Shown piece after piece: positions 63,930 through 64,000 of a DNA stretch of 64,000 bases. Each line of letters starts with the position of its first letter. Position 1 is the stretch's first letter. The stretch is from contig NZ_CP084463.1 in the NCBI RefSeq assembly GCF_020405185.1, forward strand, positions 1,364,001 to 1,428,000, written 5' to 3'. A program made the position numbers and the translations under genes. A model generated the notes under the pieces. That model did not search any database. It saw nothing but the letters and a program-made list of their open reading frames with translations, and was not told the DNA's origin. The stretch is from Halomicrobium salinisoli (GTDB taxonomy: Archaea > Halobacteriota > Halobacteria > Halobacteriales > Haloarculaceae).

Positions 63930-64000
63930 ATGCTTCCCCACGGTCACCCGAGGCCCGGCAGCACCGTTCGCTTCGGTAGGACGCCGCTTCGGGCGTACGG
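63930..64000 (+). CDS. Partial paralog of the preceding small membrane gene
   Basis: ATG at 63930 opens a frame that is still open at the window edge. It reads MLPHGHPRPGSTVRFGRTPL-RAY and aligns with MYPRDHPASEGVAPSAKTPL-RAF at 63542: M-x-P-x-x-H-P near the start and T-P-L-R-A shared. A tandem duplicate that diverged; the remainder lies outside. Confidence 0.55.
   Translation, partial: MLPHGHPRPGSTVRFGRTPLRAY

Overview
This window is haloarchaeal chromosome. The signs are very high GC, acidic proteins, archaeal-type genes (DNA topoisomerase VI, archaeal pilin and pilus ATPase/platform pair, DtxR and Lrp regulators, IF-2B-like protein, MTH865-like protein) and promoters with a TTTAT/TTTAA box 24-31 nt before the start codon, typical of leaderless transcripts. 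Gene content fits class Halobacteria; I cannot place genus or species safely. Most of the window is ordinary core genome with short, tightly packed operons and few mobile genes.

Layout. 1-2032: 3' part of the RNA ligase gene rtcB, split by an intein whose last residue is at 877. 2088-13657: a pilin, an IF-2B-like protein, two MscS-type channels, UspA, a 5'-nucleotidase, small zinc proteins, a YdjM-type membrane protein, two overlapping membrane genes, TrkH and a secreted DUF7282-type protein. 13956-18230: dodecin, IscA-like protein, hisD, DUF1684, DUF502 and YihY genes. 18521-19228: a winged-helix/PemK toxin-antitoxin-like pair. 19469-23421: a geranylgeranyl-reductase-family flavoprotein, a D-2-hydroxyacid dehydrogenase and asd. 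23510-25607: an AT-rich island with a lipoprotein and a PKD-like protein whose 3' third is AT-rich while its 5' part is GC-rich.

25800-31228: tyrS, a Trm9-like methyltransferase directly before tRNA-Gly(TCC), an HD phosphohydrolase, peroxiredoxin, tatA and tRNA-Arg(CCT). Both tRNA genes are followed by repeated copies of their own 3' ends. 31229-35414: copper ATPase copA with a TRASH-domain Lrp regulator and a DtxR regulator that overlap by one base. 35529-45747: a YdjM-like protein, MTH865, DJ-1/PfpI, HAD, DUF2071, macro-domain and aldo/keto reductase genes, then a three-gene ABC-2 exporter whose middle gene fuses a permease to a PrsW-like protease domain. 45941-49895: sucCD, a 720-bp structured intergenic region, a sirtuin and a DUF5793-type protein. 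50097-54174: pilus ATPase plus a platform protein with an added DUF7282-like tail. 54292-63237: an MBL-fold protein, then top6A/top6B divergent from gyrB/gyrA. 63238-64000: a second, diverged gyrA 3' end and two tandem paralogous small membrane genes, the last cut by the window edge.

Most notable signals: (1) a recurring hairpin with a conserved 12-nt core (GAGCGNAGCGAG or GAACGGAGTGAG) and unrelated stems, found at ten places, many just after stop codons; (2) arrays of tRNA 3'-end copies behind both tRNAs; (3) a duplicated gyrA tail that differs mainly at synonymous sites; (4) a nested-helix intergenic element at 48238-48626; (5) the Trm9-like gene beside a tRNA-Gly(UCC) gene, a known substrate class of eukaryotic Trm9/ALKBH8; (6) the permease-PrsW and pilus platform-DUF7282 fusions. 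No CRISPR array, rRNA, complete transposase or replication origin was seen.
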